A stretch of 64,000 bases of DNA from Fructobacillus evanidus (GTDB taxonomy: Bacteria; Bacillota; Bacilli; Lactobacillales; Lactobacillaceae): the NCBI RefSeq assembly GCF_963580165.1, contig NZ_CAUZLM010000001.1, positions 215,631-279,630 of the forward strand. The letters run 5' to 3'. The notes under the pieces were generated by a model. That model was given only the letters and a program-made list of their open reading frames with translations, was not told the origin of the DNA and made no database searches. The position numbers and the translations under genes were made by a program. This document shows positions 8,332 through 18,100 of this stretch, piece by piece; positions within the stretch are counted from its first letter, which is position 1, and every line of letters starts with the position of its first letter.

Positions 8332-9641
8332 TGAGTGAAACAACGATTCCAACAATCCAAATTGTCGATGCACCGAAGTACGTCGGCCAAACGGTAAAAA
8401 TTGGTGCCTGGTTACGGCAAAAGCGTGGGTCAGGAAAGATGGCCTTCTTGCAATTGCGTGACGGAACCGCTTTTTTCCAGGGCGTGGTCGCCAAGGCTGA
8501 CGTTTCAGAGGAATTGTTTAATTTGGCCAAGGATTTGAAGCAGGAAACATCATTGTATGTGACCGGTGAAATCCATGCAGATGATCGGTCATCATTTGGT
8601 TACGAAATCAGCATTACTGGATTAGAAGTCATTGGTGAAAGCCATGATTACCCAATCACACCCAAGGAACATGGTACGGAATTTTTGTTTGATGAGCGCC
8701 ACCTCTACTTGCGCCACATCAAGCCATTTGCCACATTAAAGATCCGCAATACCTTGATTGCAGCAACTTATGAATTCTTCAACCAGGAAGGTTTCATCAA
8801 GTTGGATGCACCTTTGTTGACTGGTTCTGCGCCCGAAGGGACAACCGACTTGTTTGAGACCGATTACTTTGGTCAATCAGCTTACCTATCACAAACGGGA
8901 CAGTTGTACGCCGAAGCAGGTGCCATGGCCTTCTCAAGGGTCTTTACTTTTGGACCGGCCTTCCGTGCTGAAAAGTCAAAGACACGTCGCCATCTAACAG
9001 AATTCTGGATGATTGAGCCTGAAATGGCCTTTATGCACCAGGAGCAATCCTTGGAATTGCAGGAACGCTATGTGGCTTTCTTGATTGAAAAGGTTTTGGA
9101 AAGAAATGACCAGGAATTGGACTTGTTAAACCGTGACAAGGATTTGTTGCGTTCTTATACACAGTTACCATTCCCACGCGTTTCTTATGATGATGCCATT
9201 AAGTTGTTGCAAGAAAACGATTTTGATGTGGAATGGGGCGTGGACTTTGGTTCACCTGAGGAAACTTTCTTGGCCAACCACTTCCAAAAGCCCGTCTTTA
9301 TTGTCAACTTTCCCAAGGCAATCAAGGCCTTCTATATGAAGCGCCATCCAGACCGTGATGACGTGGTGATTTCTGCTGATTTGTTGGCACCGGAAGGTTA
9401 CGGTGAAATCATCGGTGGATCCGAACGTGATACGGATTACGATTATTTGAAAGCTCAGATTGAAAAAGAAGGTTTGGACATGGACGAGTACGGTTGGTAC
9501 TTGGACTTGCGAAAGTATGGTTCTGTGCCACACTCAGGCTTTGGTCTTGGTTTGGAACGAATGGTGACTTTCGTGACTGGCGAAGAACATATTCGCGAAG
9601 CAATTCCATTCCCACGGATGACGCACCGCTTGCGTCCATAA
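8331..9641 (+). CDS. asnS: Asparaginyl-tRNA synthetase
   Basis: Class IIb aminoacyl-tRNA synthetase charging tRNA-Asn. An N-terminal OB-fold anticodon-binding domain covers about residues 15-105 (VKIGAWLRQKRGSGKMAFLQLRDG). The class II core follows with motif 2 (FRAEKSKTRRHLTEFWMIEPEM) and motif 3 (GFGLGLERMVTFVTG, ending with the catalytic Arg in IPFPR). Its 436 residues suit the family. It has its own promoter and a strong terminator that reaches into the space before dnaD. Confidence 0.97.
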   Translation: MSETTIPTIQIVDAPKYVGQTVKIGAWLRQKRGSGKMAFLQLRDGTAFFQGVVAKADVSEELFNLAKDLKQETSLYVTGEIHADDRSSFGYEISITGLEVIGESHDYPITPKEHGTEFLFDERHLYLRHIKPFATLKIRNTLIAATYEFFNQEGFIKLDAPLLTGSAPEGTTDLFETDYFGQSAYLSQTGQLYAEAGAMAFSRVFTFGPAFRAEKSKTRRHLTEFWMIEPEMAFMHQEQSLELQERYVAFLIEKVLERNDQELDLLNRDKDLLRSYTQLPFPRVSYDDAIKLLQENDFDVEWGVDFGSPEETFLANHFQKPVFIVNFPKAIKAFYMKRHPDRDDVVISADLLAPEGYGEIIGGSERDTDYDYLKAQIEKEGLDMDEYGWYLDLRKYGSVPHSGFGLGLERMVTFVTGEEHIREAIPFPRMTHRLRP

Positions 9642-9650
9642 AGCAGACAA

Positions 9651-9681
9651 AAAAGCGCCCAAGGGTATCTTGGGCGCTTTT
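9651..9681 (+). terminator. Intrinsic terminator after asnS
   Basis: A 13-bp stem (AAAAGCGCCCAAG / CTTGGGCGCTTTT) encloses a 5-nt loop, with A-rich and T-rich flanks. It lies 10 bp after the asnS stop and 25 bp before the dnaD start. Confidence 0.85.
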
Positions 9682-9705
9682 GTAACGATTGATGAGGAGG
9701 GTTTG

Positions 9706-10407
9706 ATGGACGATAAATTACAGGCCTTCTTGCAGGCTGGGAGCACTAGCCTAGAAAATGCTTTACTAGTGCATTACCAAGATTTGGGTTTTGATAATGA
9801 TGATTTGGTTCTTTTTTTACAGGTGAAACGCCTCCAGGACCAGGGCGACCAGGCCAATCCGAAGGTCATTGCGCGAATTATGAAGGTCACGGAACGGGTG
9901 GTCGTTGGTCGATTAAAGTCAATGGTTGACCGAGGATTGATGAAGATTGCTGGTCAAGGACGCCAGGGCGAAATCTATGACTTCTTGCCACTATACGACC
10001 GCTTGCTCAATGGTCAGGGACTGAGGCCAGCCAATAATGTTGTTTCGGCTGGTGAAAAAAGCCGACAAGAAGTGGTCCGGATTTTGCAGGGTGAATTTGG
10101 CCGTAACTTGTCGCCACTGGAAATGCAAACCGTGGCTCAGTGGTTTGACCAAGACCACTTTGATCCAAACATGATGGTCTTGGCGATTCAAGAAGCAGTG
10201 GCCAACAACGCTCGGAGCCTGCGCTATATTGAAGCCATTTTGGTGAACTGGCAACGTGACAATTTAACTTCGCCTCAGGCAGTGCAAATCGCTAAAGAAA
10301 AGCGCCGCGGTGTGGTTTATCAAGCAAAGCCTGCCAATGGTCAGGGGCAAAATCAGCCCGAAAAAAAGCAGCCAATTGTACCAACTTTTAAGTTAGATGA
10401 CCTCTAA
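9706..10407 (+). CDS. dnaD: DnaD-family primosome protein
   Basis: Primosome component that helps load the replicative helicase in Firmicutes. The N-terminal winged-helix part is seen around LVLFLQVKRLQDQGD and the replication-restart DnaD domain follows (FGRNLSPLEMQTVAQWFDQ, then LRYIEAILVNWQRDN with the conserved YIxxILxxW core), with a short basic tail. GAGGAGG at 9694-9700 sets the ATG at 9706 (233 residues). A TTG 36 bp upstream falls within the asnS terminator and is rejected. Its neighbour asnS is the same as in Bacillus; the usual next gene, nth, is absent. Confidence 0.9.
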   Translation: MDDKLQAFLQAGSTSLENALLVHYQDLGFDNDDLVLFLQVKRLQDQGDQANPKVIARIMKVTERVVVGRLKSMVDRGLMKIAGQGRQGEIYDFLPLYDRLLNGQGLRPANNVVSAGEKSRQEVVRILQGEFGRNLSPLEMQTVAQWFDQDHFDPNMMVLAIQEAVANNARSLRYIEAILVNWQRDNLTSPQAVQIAKEKRRGVVYQAKPANGQGQNQPEKKQPIVPTFKLDDL

Positions 10408-10448
10408 AAAGATTGAAAGTGCATTCAAAGGCTGAGATTCGCTGGGTT

Positions 10449-10745
10449 TTATTGTAAAATTAAGCGACCGAGGTTATCCTGATGAAAACCTAACAATGGT
10501 TTGGGACCGGTCTGATCGACCAAGCAAGCTAGCTTCGTTTTTGGACTAACTTGGCTGAGTCGCGTTTGCAGTTGCCCAAGTGTCAATGGCTTTTTCCCAG
10601 CGACAAAGGCGATTTCTGTTTGTTGGTTGAAAAAGCGTAATTGGGCCAGGGGTCTGATTTGGTCGCGGTCGTCTTTGATTTGGCCAAACACTTCGGTTTG
10701 ATTTGGTAGGTAAGTTGTCAGGGCAAAGAATTCACTGAGTATCAT
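10449..10745 (-). CDS. Small hypothetical protein, 98 residues
   Basis: I do not recognise this protein. It is soluble, with no membrane helix and few charged clusters (MILSEFFALTTYLPNQ at the start, GFHQDNLGRLILQ at the end). It faces the upstream part of the RlmL-like gene; the two starts are 27 bp apart. On the reverse strand TATAAT (10760-10755) lies only 9 nt before the ATG, so its mRNA may be almost leaderless and no ribosome site is visible. An upstream in-frame ATG at 10799 would overlap the divergent gene and is less likely. The length and codon use look real, but no homology can be claimed. Confidence 0.5.
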   Translation of the reverse strand: MILSEFFALTTYLPNQTEVFGQIKDDRDQIRPLAQLRFFNQQTEIAFVAGKKPLTLGQLQTRLSQVSPKTKLACLVDQTGPKPLLGFHQDNLGRLILQ

Positions 10746-10771
10746 AGTATTTATATTATAAAAGGAAAATG

Positions 10772-11911
10772 ATGGAAAAGAAATATCGTTTAATGGCAAC
10801 AGTTGCGGCGGGCTTAGAGTCCGTCTTAGGCCAAGAATTAAAGGACCTGGGCTTTGACGTTCAGGTTGAAAACTACCGAGTCTTCTTTGAAGGTACTCAG
10901 GCCGATATTTTACGGGCTAATTTGTGGCTTCGGACCGCCGACCGAGTGAAAATCGTGATTGGTTCCTTTCATGCAGAAACTTTTGATGAGCTTTTTGAAG
11001 GCATCAAGGCCTTGCCTATGGAAGATTACCTTAATTATGATTCGGAATTCCCTGTTGCCGGTCGTTCTCAAAAATCAGCCTTGCACTCAGTGCCAGACGT
11101 TCAGTCAATCACAAAAAAGGCGATTGTTTCCCGTTTGCAGGAAGCTTTTCACGTTCGGACTCGCCTACCAGAAACCGGCTTTTTTGCACAATTAGAAGTC
11201 ATGGTGACCAAGGACGAAGTCATGTTGACTTTGGACACAACCGGACCATCACTTTTTAAGCGCGGTTACCGAGTTGAAAAAGGACCAGCGCCGTTGAAGG
11301 AAAACTTTGCGGCGGCCTTAGTGCTCTTGACCAATTGGAAGAAGGACTTACCCTTTGTCGATCCGACTTGTGGTTCTGGAACTATTCCAATTGAAGCGGC
11401 TTTAATTGGTCGCAACTTGGCACCAGGTTTGACCCGTGACTTTGATATTGAAAAGATGGATTGGTTTGATCACAGCCTCTCGGATACGATTCGTGATGAG
11501 GCCGAAGATCAGGCCGATTACGACACACCATTGAACATTCGTGGCTATGATATTGATCCGAAAATGGTCAAGATTGCCCAAGAAAACGCTAAGCATGCTG
11601 GTTTGTCGCAAGATATCACTTTTGAGGCCCTGGCTGCCGGCGATTGGCAACCAGAAGAAGAGCGCGGCGTCTTAGTAGCAAACCCACCGTACGGTCAACG
11701 ACTCGGTGAACTTGAAGAGGCGGAGGGCCTTTATAAGCAGATGGGAGCAGTTTATAGTCGTCTGCCTTACTGGTCGAAGTACATCCTAACTTCTGATTTA
11801 TCCTTTGAAAAAGTTTTCGGTCAAAAAGCGACGAAAAAGCGCAAACTGTTTAACGGGCAGTTGCGGGTTGATTATTTTCAGTTTTGGGCTAAAAAAGCCG
11901 AAAAAAAGTAA
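10772..11911 (+). CDS. THUMP-domain rRNA (guanine-N2)-methyltransferase, RlmL-like
   Basis: S-adenosylmethionine-dependent methyltransferase of the YpsC/RlmL N-terminal-module family, which modifies 23S rRNA. An N-terminal ferredoxin-like and THUMP region (about residues 1-155, ending ALHSVPDVQSITKKAIV) precedes a Rossmann methyltransferase domain. The latter contains VDPTCGSGTIPIEAAL (SAM-binding motif I), GYDIDPKMV and the catalytic NPPYGQR. Tandem ATGs at 10769 and 10772 follow AAAAGG; the second has the better spacing. The roughly 379-residue length matches the Gram-positive form, which lacks the C-terminal RlmK module. Confidence 0.9.
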   Translation: MEKKYRLMATVAAGLESVLGQELKDLGFDVQVENYRVFFEGTQADILRANLWLRTADRVKIVIGSFHAETFDELFEGIKALPMEDYLNYDSEFPVAGRSQKSALHSVPDVQSITKKAIVSRLQEAFHVRTRLPETGFFAQLEVMVTKDEVMLTLDTTGPSLFKRGYRVEKGPAPLKENFAAALVLLTNWKKDLPFVDPTCGSGTIPIEAALIGRNLAPGLTRDFDIEKMDWFDHSLSDTIRDEAEDQADYDTPLNIRGYDIDPKMVKIAQENAKHAGLSQDITFEALAAGDWQPEEERGVLVANPPYGQRLGELEEAEGLYKQMGAVYSRLPYWSKYILTSDLSFEKVFGQKATKKRKLFNGQLRVDYFQFWAKKAEKK

Positions 11912-11941
11912 AATATTCCAAATCAGAATAAAAAATCAGCG

Positions 11942-11970
11942 AAAAAGATTGTCATTTGACAATCTTTTTT
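11942..11970. terminator. Intrinsic terminator after the RlmL-like gene
   Basis: AAAAAGATTGTCA and TGACAATCTTTTT pair perfectly around a 2-3 nt loop and are followed by further Ts. It separates the methyltransferase from the surface-protein locus. Confidence 0.85.
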
Positions 11971-12046
11971 TGTGTTTATTTTTGAATTTATTTTCGTGAA
12001 ATTGATAAAAATTAAAAAACGAGTGTACGCTTTTCTTGAAGAAGAT

Positions 12047-12060
12047 TGAAAGCGCTATCG
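12047..12060 (+). promoter_or_regulatory. Candidate cre (CcpA) site
   Basis: TGAAAGCGCTATCG matches the catabolite-repression operator TGWAANCGNTNWCA at most positions. It lies 66 bp before the -35 of the giant surface-protein gene. Confidence 0.45.
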
Positions 12061-12080
12061 TTACAAAAGTGTTGATTTTA

Positions 12081-12114
12081 AAATTATAAAAGAAAGCGTT
12101 TTCTTTTATAATTT
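12081..12114. promoter_or_regulatory. 15-bp perfect inverted repeat with cre-like centre
   Basis: Two perfect 15-bp arms (AAATTATAAAAGAAA and its complement) flank GCGT. The centre reads AGAAAGCGTTTTCT (12091-12104), similar to a cre operator. The right arm ends on the -35 box of the next promoter. This is a likely operator; because T-rich sequence follows, it could also act on transcription from upstream. Confidence 0.6.
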
Positions 12115-12141
12115 GTCTTTTTATAAAGCAGACTATATAAT
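12113..12141 (+). promoter_or_regulatory. Promoter of the giant surface-protein gene
   Basis: TTGTCT, 17 nt, TATAAT. Transcription would start near 12148, leaving a leader of about 37 nt that contains AAAGGAATG before the ATG at 12185. Confidence 0.7.
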
Positions 12142-12184
12142 CAAATTGCAACAAACGAAAATAAAGTAAAGGAATGTAAAAATA

Positions 12185-15100
12185 ATGGATACAAATATCA
12201 AGAAAAAGTATACAATCTATCAATCGCGTCGCGCTTGGTTGGTTGCGTCGACCGTCTTGGCTTCGAGTGGTTTCACCTTAGTGGATGGCCACTACCAGAT
12301 TAGTGGTCATGCTGCACAAGTGCAAACGGTAGAAAATGCTCGGGCTGATGACGACCGACAGCAAAATGAGGGACAGTTGGCTGCTAGGGTTAACCTTGAC
12401 CAGGCTGATTTTGGTGTTGATGTTGACACCAAGGATGATGACAAGAGGGAAAATGAAGCGGATGACGATATCACCGTTGACAATCCGCGCCCTGAGCGCC
12501 GGCACCAGGGGCCGGGAACGGTTGTGGTCGTACCAGACAATCCAGGGGAGAATGCAGATCAGCAACAGAATCCTAATACAGAAGGTTCACAGTCAAAGCA
12601 GGATCAAAAACCGGATAAAGAGGATTCACAGTCAGGGAAAGATCAAAAGTCAGCTGGCGACCAGCAAAAAAATCCGGGAGTGACTGATTTAGCACAACAG
12701 CCATTGCCCTCGCTTTATGAGCAAACAACTGATGCTTATGAAAAATTAGTCACTACCTTAAAAACAAGCGAACCGAATTTAAACGGTGGTGGGGACGCTG
12801 TGCTAGACAGTGATCAGCGCCATATCGCTCAAGCTGGACAGATGATTTTTGGTGAACCAGATAAGTCGTTACTTGGCTTGACCGGCATTAAAAATGATTA
12901 TTCCAACGTTTCTGAAATGCGCTTAACAGCTGATGAATCCTTTACCCAACAAATAACGGATCGCGTCAAAAAAATTCTTGGTGAAAATCAGAAAACGACG
13001 AAGACGAGCTACTTCCCAACTCAAAACACTCTTGTATTGGGTGGTGGTATGCCGTTAACGGCAAATATTTCTCCCTCGAATGATTCGATTTTAAATCCAG
13101 AACGTTATTATAAGATGCTACAAGCAACCCTGAGTTCTGTTGCAAATGTACTGAGCATGGGTATGGCTGATGATAAGCTAACGAGTAATTATGAGCGAGG
13201 CCAATATGGAGTTTATCTGCGTGTGGCGGTGCCTCGTGGTGTTGATCCAAATGAATTTGTTAAAACACTTAATCTGGACAGCACTCGTTTTGCGGCTGAA
13301 ATGAACTTCAATGCCACACTCGGCTTGGATCGGTTGGGCAATATGGTGCCAGGCCTGAATCAAATTTTGTCGCAGGGCTTAGGCGTGCCATTGAGTGGTA
13401 ACGTTGGTTCACTTGTTGATGCTGTTTTAGGCAAAACAGTTAGTCAGTTAAACGAAAAGTACGGCACTAATTTAACCTTCAAAAATTCGGACAGTCCGTT
13501 TTATCCAATCACAGTGTATCCAAAAGCAACTAAGGTCAGTAATCAAGATGATCCTGTCGCGCTGTACCTGCTAGTTCGTGGTGATGAATTGAATCGCTAT
13601 AGTGGTGCAGTGACTGAGGCAAAAATTATCTTGACGAAGTTCTTTATGGAGACGCTGTCTTGGGCTGGAAACATCAAGGGTGGTGCCTATGGCTATTTGA
13701 ACTTTGATTTAAATCGCTACCCAGGTAACATGAGTAGCCAAGAGATGGAAAAGCATTACAATGCCGATGGTCAACACCAACAACGGCTGGCAGACTTGAA
13801 AGTTTACGCTGACAATAGCCCGTATAAAATTTTGACTCGCCACCAGCTACCGCCACAAAAATATGGTCACGCTTTTTTGTCGTTAAACCTGATGGATAGC
13901 AACGATATGCTTTCTCGGTCGAGTCATGACTATGGTAAAAATGGGGATTTGGGCAGTGACATTGCATTGAAGTATGCAGACCAAAAAGAAGTCCATCCAT
14001 TACCATTATCAAAAGTACCAACATGGCGGGCCTATATTTCGCTTTTTGATCAAAAGCAAGCCTTAAACACAAAGGAAGTGGCTGGTCATTCTGAAGAATG
14101 GGCGGAAGTTGATCATCAGGAACGAGTTTTGCCTGGTCAAGACCTTGACCACCGCGTTGTGAAATTAGCTGATGGGCAGAATTTTTACGATCAAGCATCG
14201 CGGTTTGATCGAGTAATTGATTACTTTGACCATCAGGTCTTGCTCGATGAACAAGGTTTCCATCCAAGCCAGAACGTGCAATCACTTCGTCTAGCGCGGT
14301 CCGTGGACCCAGCTGGTCAAAAGACTAGTCGGCAAGATTTTGCCATTTATAACCGACCATTTACGGTTTACTATAATGGTGAAATGACGTTGAAAAACGG
14401 TGAGGTTGTCCCAGTGCGGCCAACCAAACTAACAGTCTTCCAGGAAAATCAGACCCTGCAATCACCATTGGATAGTCAGCGGAATTCCGCTTTTGCAACC
14501 ATCGAAAAGCAGGGGGAATACCTTTTTAGTTTGATTAAGCATTTGCAGCCAAAGCTATTGGATCAAACAGTTGCGGACTATGGTCAAAAAATTCAAACGG
14601 TGGTTAGTGAAGCCAACCAGAAATTGAACCAAAGTCAAACCATGGATGATATTCGTTCCGTGCAAAAAGATCGACTTGATCAATTGCTGGCCATTCAAAA
14701 TCAGGCAACGGCAAAGCACCAGTTGGAACCAGCGGTACTAAATACAAATCGTGACTTAGCTTACCAACAAATTGATCAAGAGGCACTCTCGACCAAAGTA
14801 ACAATTAATAATGCTACGGAACTAACTAAGGAACAAAAACAAGCGTTGCTCGACCAAGTGGAGACGATTGTTCAAACTGGAAAAAATGATGTTGGCCTCG
14901 CACCGGATGTTAAATCAGCCCGGCGCGTTCTAGACCGCATTATCGATGCGTTACGAGCAATTTTCTTAGGCAAGGCCGGCAAGGAGGAGGCTAAGGTAGC
15001 CTTGGCACAAGCTGGGCAAGAAAAGAAACAAGATTTTGCTAAAATCGCCCATGTCGATCCAAAAAGTTTACACAAACAAGAAAAAGTGGTGGACCATGAG

Positions 15101-18100
15101 GTTGCCTTTTACCAAAAACGAGTTAGTCAGTCTAAAACAACGGTTGAGTTGGCTCGGACATTGGCGGATGGTTTACACGCTATTAATGACGTGGCTAATC
15201 CTGATTTAGAAATTGATTACCAACCAGTTAGCCTCGATGAAGTGAAGGTTGCGGTTGTTGCCCTTGAAGAAAAGGGACGGTCAACCAAAAAGCGCTTTCA
15301 CGAAATTGCCCATACGGAACCAGCGAGCCTGCTGAGGCAAGAACAATTGGTGACTGAAGCGGTTAATCAAGGATTAACGGCTATTCACGATGCCAAGACG
15401 AAGCAAGAACTGAAAGTGGCGTTAGAACGGGCACTGGTAGCAATCGATGGTGTTGCCGAACCACAGTTAATCAAAGAATTTCAACCGGTTTCGGCAGCCG
15501 ATCGTAAACAAGCGATTGATCAAGTGGTGGCTGTCGGTCAACAAAAAAAGCAGCAATTCAAGCAAGTGGTGCATGTTGAATCCGATAGCCTTAATCAGCA
15601 GGCAGACTTTGTGGACCAGTTAGTTCAAAAAGCGACAATTGCTCTTCAGCAGGCCAAAACAAACGGTGATTTAAATGGTACGATGGCAAAAGCGCTCAAA
15701 GATATTAATGCAGTTGCCAACCCAACCATGTTGATTGCTTATCAGCCGGTTAGTCAACATGATATTGGTCGTGCAGTGGCGATTTTGCAGCAAATTGGAC
15801 AAGAAAAAAGCGATTCCTTTGATCAAATTATCGGCGTTGATCCAATGAGCCTGGCTAATCAGAAGGCTAAATTGAATCTTATAATTTCTAATGGTATCGA
15901 GAAATTAAATCGAGCGGAAACGAACCGCGAATTTGAGCAAAGTTTCCAAAAGGTGTGCCAAGCAATTCGAGCTGTTGAAAATCCAACAATTCAAGAAATA
16001 TTGAAGGAGCCAACGGCAGCTGATAAGACCTTGTCGATTAGTTTCTTAGAACAAGCTGCTCAAGACCAACGTGACCTTTTCCAAAAGGTTGCCCATGCTG
16101 ACCAACAGAGCTTGGCGCAGCAACTGTCAATTTTAGAAGAGGCTCTCAAAGTTGGAACACAAGCAATTAACCAAGCAAAGACGAAGGGCGAACTCGCTAA
16201 AGTCAGCGACCAGGCACTAATAAAAATCAGGGCGGTAGCGAAGCCGGAGGTTGAATTTGCTTACAAAGAGGCGACTGCTTATGACATTGGTGTCGCCTAT
16301 GGTAACCTTTTAGATATTATTTCGGCCAAGCGCAAGCAGTTTGAAACAATTTTGCATGTTGACCCAATCAGTTTGTCGAAACAACTTCAACTTTTAGACT
16401 TGATTAAAAAATCCACGACTATCGAACTGAATCAATCGATGATTCAAAAAGACATTCAGGAAGCCTATGAGAAGGGAGCTAAGGCTGTTCATTTGGTAGC
16501 AGCGCCACAAATTTTAAGCGAATACCAACCGGTCACGGCAGAGGAACGCCACCTTGGTGAACAGACTTTACGAAAGGCTGGTGAGGCGAAAAAGGCTGAT
16601 TTTGCAGCTATTAGCCATGTTGATCAAGAAAGTTTACGGGCTCAGCAATCAGTCGTTGACTCGGTTTTGGCAACCGGATTGCAGGAATTGCAAAAAGCAA
16701 AAGCCACTGGTGCCTTTCGAAAGGCTGTGGCTGACAACCTTGATCGCATGCAACGAATTGAAGAGCCTTTAATTCAAAAGGACTATCAGCCGGTGACCGA
16801 TATGGACCGTTACTTAGCACGGCAGGCAATTAATCATGCCGGTCAGGCTAAAAAGCAAGCCATTCTTGCTGTCGAACATGGCGAGAAAAAGAGCGTCCAG
16901 CAACAGGTTGAAGCGGTGCAACAAGCGATTATTCAAGCACAGCAGGGTGTTGTCCGAGCAGTAGTTCAAGGTGATTTGAAGCGGGCTGTCCAAGCTGGCT
17001 TTGATTCGATTGCTAAAATTGCCGGGCCAGCACTGGAAGCTGATTATCAACCAATTACCCAGGCTGAGCAAGACCAAGCACTTTTGGCCTTGAATCAAGC
17101 AGCAAATGATAAAAAAACCGCTTTTGCTGCCATTGATCATGTCGATTTGGTTAGCCTGTCCTTACAGTCAGGTTTGATTGAAACAAACCGAGTGAATGGG
17201 CAGCAGTTGCTATCGGCTGCCAAAATCAAGAAAGATCTTCGCCAAAGTTTGGCGGATGCATTAACGCAAATTGACCAGGTGGCTGCTCCAATCAAGGAAA
17301 TTGGTTATCGCCAAGTTGAGGCCAACGATCAAGCAGATGCCAAGGAGCAATTACGGACAGCCGGTGAGTCCCAAAAACAAAAATTTGCAGCTTTGGTAGG
17401 TGTTGATCCTGACAGCTTAGCGAAACAACAGCTTTTAGTTGATCAAGGAGAAAATGCTGCGAGTCAGGCTGTTGACCAGGCACAAACAAACGGGGAGCTA
17501 GTCACTGCTTGCCAACGGGGACTGACAGCAATTCGTCAAATAGCAGCACCTGTTGTTTTGGAAGAACTGAAACCAGCAACTATAGCTGATAAGAAAATGG
17601 CTAAGGAGTATCTTGGCCAGGTCGTGGCACAACGTGAAGAGTTATTCCGGCAAATTAGTCATGTGGACCAGGCTAGTTTGGCTCAGCAATTGCAGGTATT
17701 GAACCAAGCTTTGTCGCAGGGACAAGAAACCATTGACCGGGCGGCAACTAAGGGAGATTTGAACCAAGCCGTCACACAGGCTGAACAAGCGGTTACTAGT
17801 ATTAGTCAGCCAAGCTTGCTCCCTCTTTTCCGGCTGGTTAGTCAGGATGAAAAATCAGCTGTCGATGATTTATTGGCACGGCAGGCTAACCTGAAAAAGG
17901 GTCAATTTGATGCAGTTACCCATGTTGACCCAGAAAGCCTCAACCAACAAAAACAGGCCGTTGATCAAGCTTTGGCACAGGCGCACGATTTAGTTGCCAA
18001 GTCTAAAACAAAGCAGGACTTGAACCAGGCATTAGCAGCTGGCTTGCAGGTTATTCAGGATGTTGTTGAACCGGTCGTTCAAACAGAATTCCGTTCGGTT

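Noticed and set aside
13674..14285. 203-residue reverse-strand ORF inside the giant gene
   Set aside because: It lies wholly opposite a long coding frame with consistent codon use and has no promoter or ribosome site.
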